Positions 16,389 to 25,483 of a DNA stretch of 64,000 nt are shown here, one piece after another. The stretch spans positions 56,447-120,446 of the forward strand of contig NZ_JAQQXQ010000009.1 in NCBI RefSeq assembly GCF_028595285.1, in the 5' to 3' direction. The notes below the pieces were generated by a model. That model was given only the letters and a program-made list of their open reading frames with translations, did no database searches and was not told where the DNA came from. The first letter of the stretch is position 1. Each line of letters starts with the position of its first letter. This DNA is from Erythrobacter fulvus (GTDB lineage Bacteria; Pseudomonadota; Alphaproteobacteria; Sphingomonadales; Sphingomonadaceae). A program made the translations under genes and the position numbers.

Positions 16389-19241
16389 ATGGCCGAACCC
16401 AGCACCAAACAGCATCTCTATCTCGTCGATGGCTCGTCTTATATCTTCCGCGCCTATCACCGGTTGCCGCCGCTGACCGACCCGGAAGGAACGCCGGTCG
16501 GCGCGGTGTATGGCTACACCACCATGCTGTGGAAGCTTGCCGCCGATCTCGACGAAGCGGACGGGCCGACGCACCTTGCGGTGATCCTCGATGCAGGCTC
16601 GGTCAGCTTCCGCAACGAGATCTACGAGCATTACAAGGCGCACCGTCCCGATCCGCCCGAGGATCTGGTGCCGCAATTCCCGCTGATCCGCGATGCCACC
16701 CGCGCCTTCAGCCTGCCGTGCATCGAGGTCGAAGGGCTGGAAGCGGACGATCTGATCGCATCATACGCCCGTGAGGCACAGCGCCGCGGCTGGGACGTTA
16801 CCATCGTCTCGTCCGACAAGGATCTGATGCAACTGCTCGGCGAGACCGACGGCGCGCGGATCGACATGCTCGACACGATGAAGAATCAGCGCATCTACCT
16901 GCCGGAAGTGGAGGAGAAATTCGGCGTGCCGCCCGAACTGGTGGGCGACGTGCTGGCACTGATGGGCGATGCGGTGGACAACGTGCCGGGCATCTACGGC
17001 ATTGGCCCCAAGACCGCGTCCAAGCTGATTGCCGAACATGGCTCGCTTACCGCGGCGCTCGATTCCGCGCCCGATATGAAGCCTTCAAAGCTCAAGGAGC
17101 GCCTGCTCGAAGGGCGCGAGGATGCCGAACTTTCCAAGGTGCTGGTGACGCTGAAGGAAGATTGCGACCTTCCCCAGCCGCTTGACGAGATGCAGCTAGG
17201 CCCGGTCCCGCCCGAACCGCTCGCCGCGTTCCTTTCGAAGCACGGCTTCACCTCGCTGCTCAAACGGCTCGAAACCGGCACGGGCAGCCCCGCGCGCAAG
17301 ACCGATCTCAACCCGCCCAAACCGGACAAGGCGGGCGATAATGGCGCAGGGGACGGCACCACCGCCAACCGCCAGCCGCTGCCCGAAATGCCGCGCATCG
17401 ATCACTCCGCCTACGAGACAGTGCAGAGCATCGAACGGCTCGAACACTGGATCGCCCGCGCCCGCGCCGCCCGGCTGGTGGCGGTGGATACCGAGACAAC
17501 ATCGCTCGATTCCGTGCGTGCCGATCTGGTCGGGGTCAGCCTCGCGCTCGGGCCCAATGATGCGTGCTACATCCCGCTTGCCCACGGCGGCGATGACATG
17601 TTCGCGCAGAAGCCCGAACAGGTGCCGATGGATCGGGCGATCGCCGCGCTCAAGCCGCTGATCGAGGACGACAGCGTGCTGAAGGTGTTCCAGAACGGCA
17701 AATATGATCTCAACGTCTTCGCTCGCGCCGGCATTGCGGTCGCGCCGATCGAGGACACGATGGTGATCAGCTTCGCGCTGGACGCGGGCCGCGGCGAGGA
17801 AGGCATGGGCGGCGGCCACGGCATGGACGAGCTGTCCGAACGCCACCTCGGCCACACCCCGATTGCGTTCAAGGATGTGTGCGGCACCGGCAAGAAGGCG
17901 ATTTCCTTCGCCGAGGTGCCGCTCGACGATGCCACCCGCTACGCCGCCGAGGATGCGGATGTGACCATGCGGCTTTACCGTTTGCTGAAGCCCCGCCTGT
18001 CCGAGGAAGCCGGCACCCGCATTTACGAACGGGTCGATCGCCCGCTGATCCCGGTGGTTGCCCGGATGGAGCGCGAAGGCATCAAGGTCGATCGCGCACG
18101 TCTTGCCAGGCTGTCGGAAGAATTCGCGGTCGAGATCGGCCGGCTCGAAGGCGAAATCCACGAACTGGCCGGACAGGAATTCACCGTCGGCAGCCCGAAA
18201 CAGCTTGGCGAAATCCTGTTCGACAAGCTCGGCTACAAGGGCGGCAAGAAAGGCAAAAGCGGACAATATTCGACCGACGTTTCGGTGCTGGAACGGCTTG
18301 CGGGCGAAGGCGCACCGATTGCCCGCAAAGTGCTCGACTGGCGCCAGCTGGCCAAACTCAAATCGACCTACACCGATGCGCTGCAGGCCGCGATCAATCC
18401 GGCCACCGGGCGGGTGCATACCAGCTACAGCCTTGTCGGCGCGCAGACCGGACGGCTTTCGTCGACCGATCCCAACCTGCAGAACATTCCCGTCCGCACG
18501 CCCATCGGCAGGCAGATCCGCGAGGCCTTCGTGCCGGAGGCCGGCAACGTCCTGCTCGCCGCCGACTATTCGCAGATCGAACTGCGGCTGGCCGCGCATA
18601 TGGCCGGGGTCGATACGCTGAAGGAAGCCTTCGCCGCCGGTGAGGACATTCATGCCCGCACCGCGAAGGAGATGTTCGGCGAAGTCACCCGCGACACCCG
18701 CGCGCGGGCAAAAACGATCAACTTTGCAATACTTTACGGCATCAGCCGTTGGGGTCTGGCAGGGCGGTTAGAGGTTGAGCCGGACGAGGCTCAGGCGATG
18801 ATCGACACCTATTTCCAGCGCTTCCCCGGCATCCAGCGTTACATCCACGAAACGCTGGAGAGCGTGCGGGCCAAGGGCTATTCGGAAACGCTGTTCGGCC
18901 GCAAGACATGGTTCCCGCGGATCAATTCGAAGAACCAGGCCGAACGGCAGGGCAGCGAACGCGCGGCAATCAATGCGCCGATCCAGGGCACCAGCGCCGA
19001 CATCATCAAGCGGGCGATGGCGCGCATGCTGCCCGCGCTGGCCGACGAAGGCCTGACCGACGTCAGGATGCTGTTGCAGGTGCATGACGAACTGGTGTTC
19101 GAATTGCCGGAAAGCCGCGTCGAAGCCGCCACCCCGGTGATCCGCCGGGTAATGGCCGAAGCGGCGCTACCCGCAGTCGAGCTTACCGTGCCGCTGGGGG
19201 TAGATATCGGCACCGGCCTGTCGTGGGACGCGGCACATTGA
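16389..19241 (+). CDS. polA: DNA polymerase I
   Basis: This 950-aa DNA repair and Okazaki-fragment processing polymerase has a 5'-3' exonuclease domain (residues about 1-290, with DLIASYAREAQRRGWDVTIVSSDKDL). The 3'-5' exonuclease domain retains its acidic residues (VDTETTSLD, and YAAEDADVTMRLY), so proofreading should be active. The polymerase domain shows motif A (ADYSQIELRLAAH), motif B (RARAKTINFAILYG) and motif C (QVHDELVFELP). The start is set at MAEPSTKQHLYLVDGSSYIF; an ATG five codons earlier (16374) is also possible. Confidence 0.97.
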   Translation: MAEPSTKQHLYLVDGSSYIFRAYHRLPPLTDPEGTPVGAVYGYTTMLWKLAADLDEADGPTHLAVILDAGSVSFRNEIYEHYKAHRPDPPEDLVPQFPLIRDATRAFSLPCIEVEGLEADDLIASYAREAQRRGWDVTIVSSDKDLMQLLGETDGARIDMLDTMKNQRIYLPEVEEKFGVPPELVGDVLALMGDAVDNVPGIYGIGPKTASKLIAEHGSLTAALDSAPDMKPSKLKERLLEGREDAELSKVLVTLKEDCDLPQPLDEMQLGPVPPEPLAAFLSKHGFTSLLKRLETGTGSPARKTDLNPPKPDKAGDNGAGDGTTANRQPLPEMPRIDHSAYETVQSIERLEHWIARARAARLVAVDTETTSLDSVRADLVGVSLALGPNDACYIPLAHGGDDMFAQKPEQVPMDRAIAALKPLIEDDSVLKVFQNGKYDLNVFARAGIAVAPIEDTMVISFALDAGRGEEGMGGGHGMDELSERHLGHTPIAFKDVCGTGKKAISFAEVPLDDATRYAAEDADVTMRLYRLLKPRLSEEAGTRIYERVDRPLIPVVARMEREGIKVDRARLARLSEEFAVEIGRLEGEIHELAGQEFTVGSPKQLGEILFDKLGYKGGKKGKSGQYSTDVSVLERLAGEGAPIARKVLDWRQLAKLKSTYTDALQAAINPATGRVHTSYSLVGAQTGRLSSTDPNLQNIPVRTPIGRQIREAFVPEAGNVLLAADYSQIELRLAAHMAGVDTLKEAFAAGEDIHARTAKEMFGEVTRDTRARAKTINFAILYGISRWGLAGRLEVEPDEAQAMIDTYFQRFPGIQRYIHETLESVRAKGYSETLFGRKTWFPRINSKNQAERQGSERAAINAPIQGTSADIIKRAMARMLPALADEGLTDVRMLLQVHDELVFELPESRVEAATPVIRRVMAEAALPAVELTVPLGVDIGTGLSWDAAH

Positions 19242-19471
19242 TCCGGCGCGCACTGCTGTGGCTTGCCTCCGCGTTCGCGCTGGGCTTGGCTGCGGCAAGT
19301 GCGCTGATCTGGAATGCGCGCCGGGCACTGCCGTTCAACGCCGAGGGCCGGTATTTTGACCCTGACAATGCGGCTGTGATCCACCAGCAATCGGTCACGG
19401 GCTATGCGATGGTGGGCATCGTTCTTGCACTGGTCGGCGTCGGCCTGGGGTGGCTCGCGCGACGACCCTAA
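19238..19471 (+). CDS. Small two-helix membrane protein
   Basis: This 77-aa hydrophobic protein has two transmembrane segments (residues about 5-22 and 55-74) separated by a loop with FNAEGRYFDP. The TTG start at 19238 overlaps the polA stop as TTGA; a GTG at 19223 would give 82 aa. It is coupled to polA by overlap, but no functional link is known. No family is recognised. The VTGYAMVGIVLAL segment is consistent with a small inner-membrane protein. Confidence 0.6.
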   Translation: MIRRALLWLASAFALGLAAASALIWNARRALPFNAEGRYFDPDNAAVIHQQSVTGYAMVGIVLALVGVGLGWLARRP

Positions 19472-19505
19472 CGCCAATGTTTCACGTGAAACATTTGCAG
19501 AACAT

Positions 19506-21812
19506 CTAGTCGTGCTTCTTCTCGCGCGTGGGGGTGAGCATATCCGGCGACAGGAAGCCGATCGGCTGGACTTCGGCAGCGCGCTTTTTCAACTCGCCGC
19601 GCATCTTCTTGTATTCGGCCTCCATCGCTTCGGTGACGGTGGCGCGTGAATCCTTGAGCGCAGCGTCGAAATCCTGTGCTTCCACCACGCTCACCTCGCC
19701 GCCGACACGCCGGAGCGCGCTGAGCCCGGCGCGCCGCACGACGTCTTCGAGGTCGGCGCCGGTGAAGCGTTCGGTCTTACCTGCCAGCATCGCGAGATCG
19801 ACGTCGTCGACCAGCGGCATCTTCGCCGTATGTATTCCAAGGATGTGTTCGCGGCCCGCCTTGTCGGGGGTGCCCACGTAAATCAGCTCGTCGAAACGGC
19901 CCGGACGCAGCAGCGCCGGATCGACCAGCGCAGGGCGATTGGTCGCACCGATGACCACCACCGACTGCAACTCCTCCAGTCCGTCCATTTCGGCAAGGAT
20001 GGTGTTGACCACGCGGCCCGTCACCTGCGGCTCGCCCTGCCCTGAACCGCGCGCGGGGACGAGGCTGTCGATCTCGTCGATGAACACCACGCAGGGTGCA
20101 ACCGCGCGGGCGCGGGCAAACAGCTTGGCGATCTGCTGTTCGCTTTCGCCATACCATTTGGACAGCAGGTCCGAGCTTTTCATCGAAATGAAGTTGGCCT
20201 CGGCCTCCTTGGCGACGGCCTTGGCAAGCAGGGTCTTGCCGGTGCCCGGCGGGCCATAGAGCAGGAAGCCCTTGGCCGGGCGGATACCTAGCCGGCGGAA
20301 GGCATCGGGGTTCTTCAGCGGAAGCTCGATACCCTCCTTCAGCTTGTCGATCGCATCGCCCACACCGCCGATATCGGACCATGCGACATTGGGCACCTGC
20401 ACCATAACCTCGCGCATGGCGGAAGGCTGGATGCGCTTCAGCGCCGAAAGGAAATCCTCGCGGGTGACGCACAGGTCTTCGAGCACTTCGGGCGGAATGG
20501 TCCGTTCGTCGAGATCGAGCTTCGGCATGATCCGGCGCACCGCCTCGATCGCCGCTTCGCGGGTCAGCGCCGCGATGTCCGCACCGACAAAGCCGTGGGT
20601 GACGCGCGCCAGCTCGTTCAGATCGACCGCATCCTCCAGCGGCATCCCGCGGGTGTGGATCGCCAGAATTTCGCGCCGCCCGCGTTCGTCGGGAACACCG
20701 ATAACGATTTCACGGTCGAACCGGCCGGGACGGCGCAGCGCCTCGTCGATCGCATCGGGACGGTTGGTGGCGGCGATGACGACAAGGTTGGCGCGCTTTT
20801 CCAGCCCGTCCATCAGCGTCAGCAGCTGGGCGACCAGCCGCTTTTCCGCCTCGCCCGGCACCTGGGTGCGCTTGGGCGCAATCGAATCGATTTCGTCGAT
20901 GAAGATGATTGCCGGCGCGGCGCGGGCTGCTTCCTCGAACACCTCGCGCAGGCGCTTTTCGGATTCGCCATAGCCCGACCCCATGATTTCCGGGCCGTTG
21001 ATGGTGAAGAATTCCGCGTCGCTTTCATTCGCGACGGCCTGCGCTAGCCGGGTCTTTCCGGTGCCCGGCGGTCCGTGCAGCAACACGCCCTTGGGCGGTT
21101 CGACCCCGAGCCGGATGAAGAGTTCAGGATAGCGTAGCGGCAGTTCAACCATCTCGCGCAAGGCGCGGATCGTTTCCTCCATGCCGCCGACATCGTCATA
21201 ATTCACCGCGGCGCGGGCATCGCGCGGTTCCTCGAATTCAGCGCGCAGTTCGACCTCGGTATTCTCGTCGATATGGACGATGCCCTTGGGGCTGGTCGAA
21301 TGCACCGACAGGCGGATCTGCGTCAGCGCATAGGCCGGCGCGCGCAGCAGTTGGCGCACGTCGGGCGGCATGTTCTGCACCGGCTGCTGGCCGGTGGTGG
21401 CAACCAGATCGCCCGCCACCAGCGGTTTCCTGAAGAAATTGCGCTTCAGCGCCTGGGTCGGGCCTTGCAGGCGCATTTCGCGCTGGGCAGGGGCGAAGAC
21501 GACGCGGGTGGCGGGGCGCGATTCGGCGCGGACAATTTCGACGTGCTCGCCCGATCCGGCTTCGGCATTGCCGCGTTGGAGCCCGTCGAGCCGCACCACG
21601 TCGAGCGCGTCATCCTCGGGATAGGCGGCCATGGCGATCGCAGCGGTGGTGCGCTTACCGACGATCTCCACCACGTCGCCTTCGGTAATGCCGAGCTTCT
21701 GGAAAGCGGTTCGCGGCATGCGGGCAATGCCCTGCCCCGACTCCTCCTGCCGGGCGGGCGCAACCTGCAACCGGACGGTGCGGGCGGACTCGGCGGTTTC
21801 TGCTTCGGCCAT
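19506..21812 (-). CDS. CDC48/p97-type double AAA+ ATPase
   Basis: This 768-aa ATPase has the full archaeal/eukaryotic CDC48 layout. The N-domain ([20 protein letters not shown], residues about 10-190) precedes two AAA modules. D1 has [15 protein letters not shown] and [10 protein letters not shown], and D2 has [15 protein letters not shown] and [10 protein letters not shown]. Arginine-finger segments RRPGRFDR and LRPGRFDEL follow. D2 retains the aromatic pore loop KWYGES. Such machines unfold and extract proteins. The protein ends REKKHD. It stands alone between polA and the SCOT operon. Confidence 0.9.
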   Translation of the reverse strand: MAEAETAESARTVRLQVAPARQEESGQGIARMPRTAFQKLGITEGDVVEIVGKRTTAAIAMAAYPEDDALDVVRLDGLQRGNAEAGSGEHVEIVRAESRPATRVVFAPAQREMRLQGPTQALKRNFFRKPLVAGDLVATTGQQPVQNMPPDVRQLLRAPAYALTQIRLSVHSTSPKGIVHIDENTEVELRAEFEEPRDARAAVNYDDVGGMEETIRALREMVELPLRYPELFIRLGVEPPKGVLLHGPPGTGKTRLAQAVANESDAEFFTINGPEIMGSGYGESEKRLREVFEEAARAAPAIIFIDEIDSIAPKRTQVPGEAEKRLVAQLLTLMDGLEKRANLVVIAATNRPDAIDEALRRPGRFDREIVIGVPDERGRREILAIHTRGMPLEDAVDLNELARVTHGFVGADIAALTREAAIEAVRRIMPKLDLDERTIPPEVLEDLCVTREDFLSALKRIQPSAMREVMVQVPNVAWSDIGGVGDAIDKLKEGIELPLKNPDAFRRLGIRPAKGFLLYGPPGTGKTLLAKAVAKEAEANFISMKSSDLLSKWYGESEQQIAKLFARARAVAPCVVFIDEIDSLVPARGSGQGEPQVTGRVVNTILAEMDGLEELQSVVVIGATNRPALVDPALLRPGRFDELIYVGTPDKAGREHILGIHTAKMPLVDDVDLAMLAGKTERFTGADLEDVVRRAGLSALRRVGGEVSVVEAQDFDAALKDSRATVTEAMEAEYKKMRGELKKRAAEVQPIGFLSPDMLTPTREKKHD

Positions 21813-21956
21813 GGGGATTTCCTGCGCTTGCCTGTTTTGTCGAGACTTGCAGGATTAGCTAGGCACGCGCTTCCCCGATTGCAATCAAGCAGCAGCCTGC
21901 GCGCCAACGACATCGCGCGCGATCGGAAGAGCCGCGATACCGAAGATTTTCGCCGG

Positions 21957-22110
21957 GCAGAAAAAAGCCCGGCACAAAGGCCGGGCTGAAAAGTTTGGGA
22001 GAGGATGCCTTAAAGGCACTTCGCATTTGCAGCAGATTCGGACTTTGTGCAAGTGCGTAAAGCGCGAAGTTTGATGCAAAGTTTGCATTCTTGGCGGCAA
22101 AATGAGTCTC
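21957..22110 (-). ncRNA. Candidate trans-acting small RNA with anti-Shine-Dalgarno segment
   Basis: The minus strand of this gene-free stretch ends in a clear Rho-independent terminator (stem AGCCCGGC/GCCGGGCT at 21966-21987, followed by T6). Just before it is an unpaired UCCUCUCCC, complementary to ribosome binding sites. Before that are a small hairpin (UGCCUU/AAGGCA, 22006-22018) and a 7-bp stem ACTTCGC/GCGAAGT (22018-22024 with 22064-22070). No good ORF exists on this strand. Hairpin, C/U-rich anti-SD single strand and terminator hairpin together are the layout of several alphaproteobacterial sRNAs. The 5' end is not fixed. Confidence 0.45.
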
Positions 22111-22203
22111 AATGTCTCAAAACTTGCAAAATCAATGCCTGAAAAAGCGGCAATCGCTCAAACTATGGGCAGAAATCGGCGGTGCTTTTGCATTGCACTG
22201 CAA
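22074..22203. promoter_or_regulatory. Cluster of TGCAA palindromes upstream of the CoA-transferase operon
   Basis: A perfect 15-bp palindrome ATGCAAAGTTTGCAT (22074-22088) and an inverted repeat TTGCA-N6-TGCAA (22188-22203) lie in the region before scoA. More TTGCA/TGCAA words are at about 22026 and 22124. PhaR-type regulators of polyhydroxybutyrate metabolism recognise TGC-rich repeats, and scoA/scoB handle acetoacetate. PhaR control is therefore a reasonable inference, not shown. The rest of 21813-22327 holds the candidate sRNA and a hairpin (22280-22298) just before scoA. Confidence 0.35.
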
Positions 22204-22327
22204 CATGAAAGTTGGTTCAACTTTTGCCCCGCACGGACGTGACAGCGTCGCCCGATGGCACTAATCATCCCCGACCACAGGCGGGGGCAAGCCCCGCCAA
22301 AACCACGAAGCAAATCAGCGAGGCCCG

Positions 22328-23050
22328 ATGTCCAAGCTCTACCCCGATGCCGCCAGCGCGCTTGAAGGCATCATCAGGAACGACATGCTGATCGCCGCCG
22401 GAGGCTTCGGCTTGTGCGGCATTCCCGAACGCCTTCTGGACGCGATTCGCGACAGCGGCGTGACGGGGCTGACCTTTGCCAGCAATAATGCCGGGATCGA
22501 CAACGAAGGTATCGGCAAGCTGCTGCGCACACGCCAGGTAAAGAAGATGATCAGTTCCTATGTCGGCGAGAACAAGGAATTCGAACGGCAATATCTCGCG
22601 GGCGAGCTCGAGGTGGAATTCTGTCCGCAAGGCACGCTGGCAGAACGGATGCGCGCAGGCGGTGCGGGGATTCCCGGCTTTTATACCCGCACTGGGGTGG
22701 GCACTGCGGTGGCCCAGGACAAGGAGCACAAGGACTTCCCCGATCGCGACGGAGTGATGCAGACCTATATCCTCGAACGCGGCATCTTCGCCGATCTTTC
22801 GATTATCAAGGCGTGGAAGGCCGACGAAACCGGCAACCTCGTGTTCCGCAAGACTGCGCGCAATTTCAACCTGCCGGCCGCAACCTGCGGCAAGGTCTGC
22901 ATTGCCGAAGTCGAGGAAGTGGTGCCCGCAGGCGCGCTCGATCCCGATCAGATCCACCTCGCGGGCGTGTTCGTGAACCGCATCGTGCTCGGCGCGCCCT
23001 ATGACAAGAAGATCGAGTTCCGTACCGTTCGGGAGAGGGAAACGGCATGA
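22328..23050 (+). CDS. scoA: 3-oxoacid CoA-transferase subunit A
   Basis: This 240-aa alpha subunit of succinyl-CoA:3-ketoacid CoA-transferase moves CoA from succinyl-CoA to acetoacetate in ketone body/PHB degradation. The glycine-rich GGFGLCGIPERLLDA near residues 25-40 and NNAGIDNEGIGKLL are family signatures. RTGVGTAVAQDKEHKDF and ADLSIIKAWKADETGN are also conserved. The start MSKLYPDAAS is at 22328. The stop overlaps the next gene by 4 bp (ATGA). The beta subunit is the next-but-one gene, so an unrelated lipoprotein gene splits the pair. Confidence 0.93.
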   Translation: MSKLYPDAASALEGIIRNDMLIAAGGFGLCGIPERLLDAIRDSGVTGLTFASNNAGIDNEGIGKLLRTRQVKKMISSYVGENKEFERQYLAGELEVEFCPQGTLAERMRAGGAGIPGFYTRTGVGTAVAQDKEHKDFPDRDGVMQTYILERGIFADLSIIKAWKADETGNLVFRKTARNFNLPAATCGKVCIAEVEEVVPAGALDPDQIHLAGVFVNRIVLGAPYDKKIEFRTVRERETA

Positions 23051-23940
23051 TGAATCGCAAGATCGCCATGGGGTCTCTGCTGGCACTGGCCGGCATGTCG
23101 CTTTCGGGTTGCGTTGCTGCGGCTATCCCGGCGCTGGCCGGTGCCGGTATTCTCGGTACGCGGGTGGACGGCGAAAGAGCTGGAGAGCCGGTGGCCAATG
23201 CGCCTTCTGTGGCCGTCGCCCGGCCCTCTCCGGAACCCGCGCCTGTTATCGCAGCCCCGCCGCCGGCTGCAGCGGCAGTTGCGGCACCGGTAGTGGCCGC
23301 TGCGCCTGCGCCGCCAAAAGCACCCCAGGCGCTGACCACCTATCCCGATCCGGCAAATCCAATCCCCGAAAACCAGTACGGCTTTGCCCGTTTCGTGCGC
23401 TACGGCCAGGCATCGGCGGTGGGCGCAAGAAACGGTGCCGACCTGCTTTCGGCGATGCTGAGCGATCCGGTTGCGCTGGATGGCCAGCGCCGCCGCTGCG
23501 CTGTGGGCGAACAGTCGGTCGCGGTGATCGACCTTGATCCCAAGGGGGGCGTTTTCACGCCACCTGCCAAACCTGTAAGGCATGACGGACTTGTGCTTGG
23601 CCTTGCTGTGCTTCGCGAAGCAGGGGTCGAAATCGCCTGGCTTTCGGACATGCCCGTGGAGAAATCGGGGCAGCTGCGCGCCGTGCTTGAACAATCGGGC
23701 CTTGATCCGCGCGGTCAGGATATCATTTCGCTCAGCCGCGGTGCGGATGACAGCAAGCAGAAGCGCCGCGAAAACCTTGCCGGAATCACCTGCGTCGTTG
23801 CCATCGCCGGAGACGAGCGCGCCGATTTCGACGAACGCTACAAATATCTCCGCAGTCCCGAAGCCGGCGCAGGCTTGGAACCGCTGATCGGTGACGGGTG
23901 GTTCCTGATCGAACCGCTGCTGGGTACAGAAGGGCAATAA
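23047..23940 (+). CDS. Lipoprotein with degenerate HAD (class C acid phosphatase-like) domain
   Basis: This 297-aa protein is exported as a lipoprotein: the signal LAGMSLSGC has a lipobox Cys near residue 22. An Ala/Pro-rich linker (about 50-95) leads to a C-terminal domain with the order of HAD motifs seen in class C acid phosphatases. These are DLDPKG (motif I, with DxD kept but the usual Thr missing), WLSDMP (motif II), [10 protein letters not shown] (motif III Lys) and [10 protein letters not shown] (motif IV). It may be a phosphatase of altered activity or a pseudo-enzyme. It overlaps scoA by 4 bp and lies 5 bp before scoB, so it is part of the operon. Confidence 0.6.
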   Translation: MMNRKIAMGSLLALAGMSLSGCVAAAIPALAGAGILGTRVDGERAGEPVANAPSVAVARPSPEPAPVIAAPPPAAAAVAAPVVAAAPAPPKAPQALTTYPDPANPIPENQYGFARFVRYGQASAVGARNGADLLSAMLSDPVALDGQRRRCAVGEQSVAVIDLDPKGGVFTPPAKPVRHDGLVLGLAVLREAGVEIAWLSDMPVEKSGQLRAVLEQSGLDPRGQDIISLSRGADDSKQKRRENLAGITCVVAIAGDERADFDERYKYLRSPEAGAGLEPLIGDGWFLIEPLLGTEGQ

Positions 23941-23945
23941 ACGGC

Positions 23946-24596
23946 ATGAACACGCTTCCCACCGGATGGACCCGCGACGAAATGGCCGCCCGCGCCGCGC
24001 GCGAATTGCAGGACGGCTATTACGTCAATCTCGGCATCGGCATTCCGACACTGGTCGCAAACCACATCCCCGAAGGGATGCTGGTAACGTTGCAAAGCGA
24101 GAACGGGATGCTCGGCATCGGGCCGTTCCCTTACGATGACGAGGTCGATGCGGACCTCATCAACGCTGGCAAGCAAACCATCAGCGAGCTGCCGCACAGC
24201 GCCTATTTCGATAGCGCCACCAGCTTCGCGATGATCCGCGGCGGGCATATCGACCTGACAGTGCTCGGCGCGATGGAAGTGGCTGAGAACGGCGACATCG
24301 CCAACTGGATGATCCCCGGCAAGATGATCAAGGGCATGGGCGGGGCGATGGACCTCGTCGCCGGGGTCAAGAAGATCATCGTGGTGATGGATCACACCGC
24401 CAAGGACGGCAGCCCGAAGTTCATTCCCCAATGCACCCTGCCGCTGACCGGCGCGGGGGTGGTGGACATGATCATCACCAATCTTGCGGTGTTCCAGCGG
24501 CCCGATCACAATTCGCCCTTCCGCCTGATCGAAATGGCGCCGGGCGTGACCGAAGCCGATATCGCCGCCTGCACAACCGCGCATTACGTGGCCTGA
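23946..24596 (+). CDS. scoB: 3-oxoacid CoA-transferase subunit B
   Basis: This 216-aa beta subunit carries the catalytic Glu in [11 protein letters not shown]. It begins [36 protein letters not shown] and [19 protein letters not shown] are family signatures. Its stop overlaps the next start (TGATG). Together with scoA it forms the heteromeric enzyme that activates acetoacetate. Confidence 0.93.
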   Translation: MNTLPTGWTRDEMAARAARELQDGYYVNLGIGIPTLVANHIPEGMLVTLQSENGMLGIGPFPYDDEVDADLINAGKQTISELPHSAYFDSATSFAMIRGGHIDLTVLGAMEVAENGDIANWMIPGKMIKGMGGAMDLVAGVKKIIVVMDHTAKDGSPKFIPQCTLPLTGAGVVDMIITNLAVFQRPDHNSPFRLIEMAPGVTEADIAACTTAHYVA

Positions 24597-25480
24597 TGCT
24601 GCGTGCTGTTGCGCTCGGCGTTTTCGCACTGGCCCTGGTGAGCGGCAGCATGTTTGCTTTCGTTTCGCCCCCGCGGCTGCTGTCATACTACGACCGCGTC
24701 ACAGGCGGCGCTGCAGGCGCGCAGCTGGTGGCGCAGGGCGTAGCCTTCGGCAGCCACGGGCAGACACTCGACATCTGGGCACCAGACGATCCACCGCCGG
24801 GCAAGCTGCCGGTGGTGATCTTCTGGTATGGCGGCGGCTGGGTCGATGGCGACCGCACATCCTATGCCTTTGCCGGAAGGGCGCTAGCGCGCGCAGGGTT
24901 CCTTGTGGCCATCCCCGATTACCGCAAGGTGCCGCAGGTGCGCTTTCCTGCCTTCCTTGATGACGGAGCCGAGGCTGTCGCCTGGGTGGAGGACAATATC
25001 GCACAGCACGGCGGCGATCCCGAACGGCTCGCCTTCATGGGCCATTCGGCCGGTGCCTACGAGGCGGTGATGCTGGCGTTGGACAGCCAGCGGCTGACGG
25101 CGGCAGGGGCAAGCCCTGCAAATGTGAAAGCGGCAGTGGGCCTGTCCGGTCCCTATGATTTCTACCCCTTCACATCGGACCGGGCGATTGCAGCGTTCAG
25201 CGAATGGCCGCAACCCGACGAGACTCAGCCGATCGCCTTTGCCCGCGCCGACGCGCCGCCGATGCTGCTGGTGACGTCCGAAGGTGACACCACCGTTCGC
25301 CCGAAGAACGCCAATAATCTTGCTGCCCGCTTGCGCGAGCTCGGCACCCCGGTCGAGGTGAAGAACTACGGCCCGCTCGATCACGAGGAGATAGTGATGG
25401 CGCTTTCGGTGCCGTTCCGCAGCAAAGGCCCGGTGCTGGCCGACAGCATCGCCTTCCTGAAAGCGCGGATGGGGGAATAG
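24596..25480 (+). CDS. Alpha/beta hydrolase (esterase/lipase family), membrane-anchored or exported
   Basis: This 294-aa hydrolase has an N-terminal hydrophobic segment (residues 1-25) suggesting export or anchoring. The oxyanion-hole motif FWYGGGWVDGDR resembles the HGG of hormone-sensitive-lipase-like esterases. The nucleophile elbow is GHSAGA. The Asp is probably in TSEGDTTVR and the His in PLDHEEIV. It is translationally coupled to scoB by a 1-bp overlap and lies 3 bp before the CaiB gene. Possible substrates are acyl esters, including PHB-related oligomers, but this is only suggested by context. Confidence 0.8.
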   Translation: MLRAVALGVFALALVSGSMFAFVSPPRLLSYYDRVTGGAAGAQLVAQGVAFGSHGQTLDIWAPDDPPPGKLPVVIFWYGGGWVDGDRTSYAFAGRALARAGFLVAIPDYRKVPQVRFPAFLDDGAEAVAWVEDNIAQHGGDPERLAFMGHSAGAYEAVMLALDSQRLTAAGASPANVKAAVGLSGPYDFYPFTSDRAIAAFSEWPQPDETQPIAFARADAPPMLLVTSEGDTTVRPKNANNLAARLRELGTPVEVKNYGPLDHEEIVMALSVPFRSKGPVLADSIAFLKARMGE

Positions 25481-25483
25481 GCA

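Noticed and set aside
17196..18653. 485-codon open frame antisense to polA
   Set aside because: Shadow frame; polA coding on the plus strand carries all expected motifs.
21885..22112. 75-codon minus-strand ORF in the gap before the CoA-transferase operon
   Set aside because: No SD and no recognisable domain, and it runs through the terminator hairpin at 21966-21987; an RNA gene fits better.
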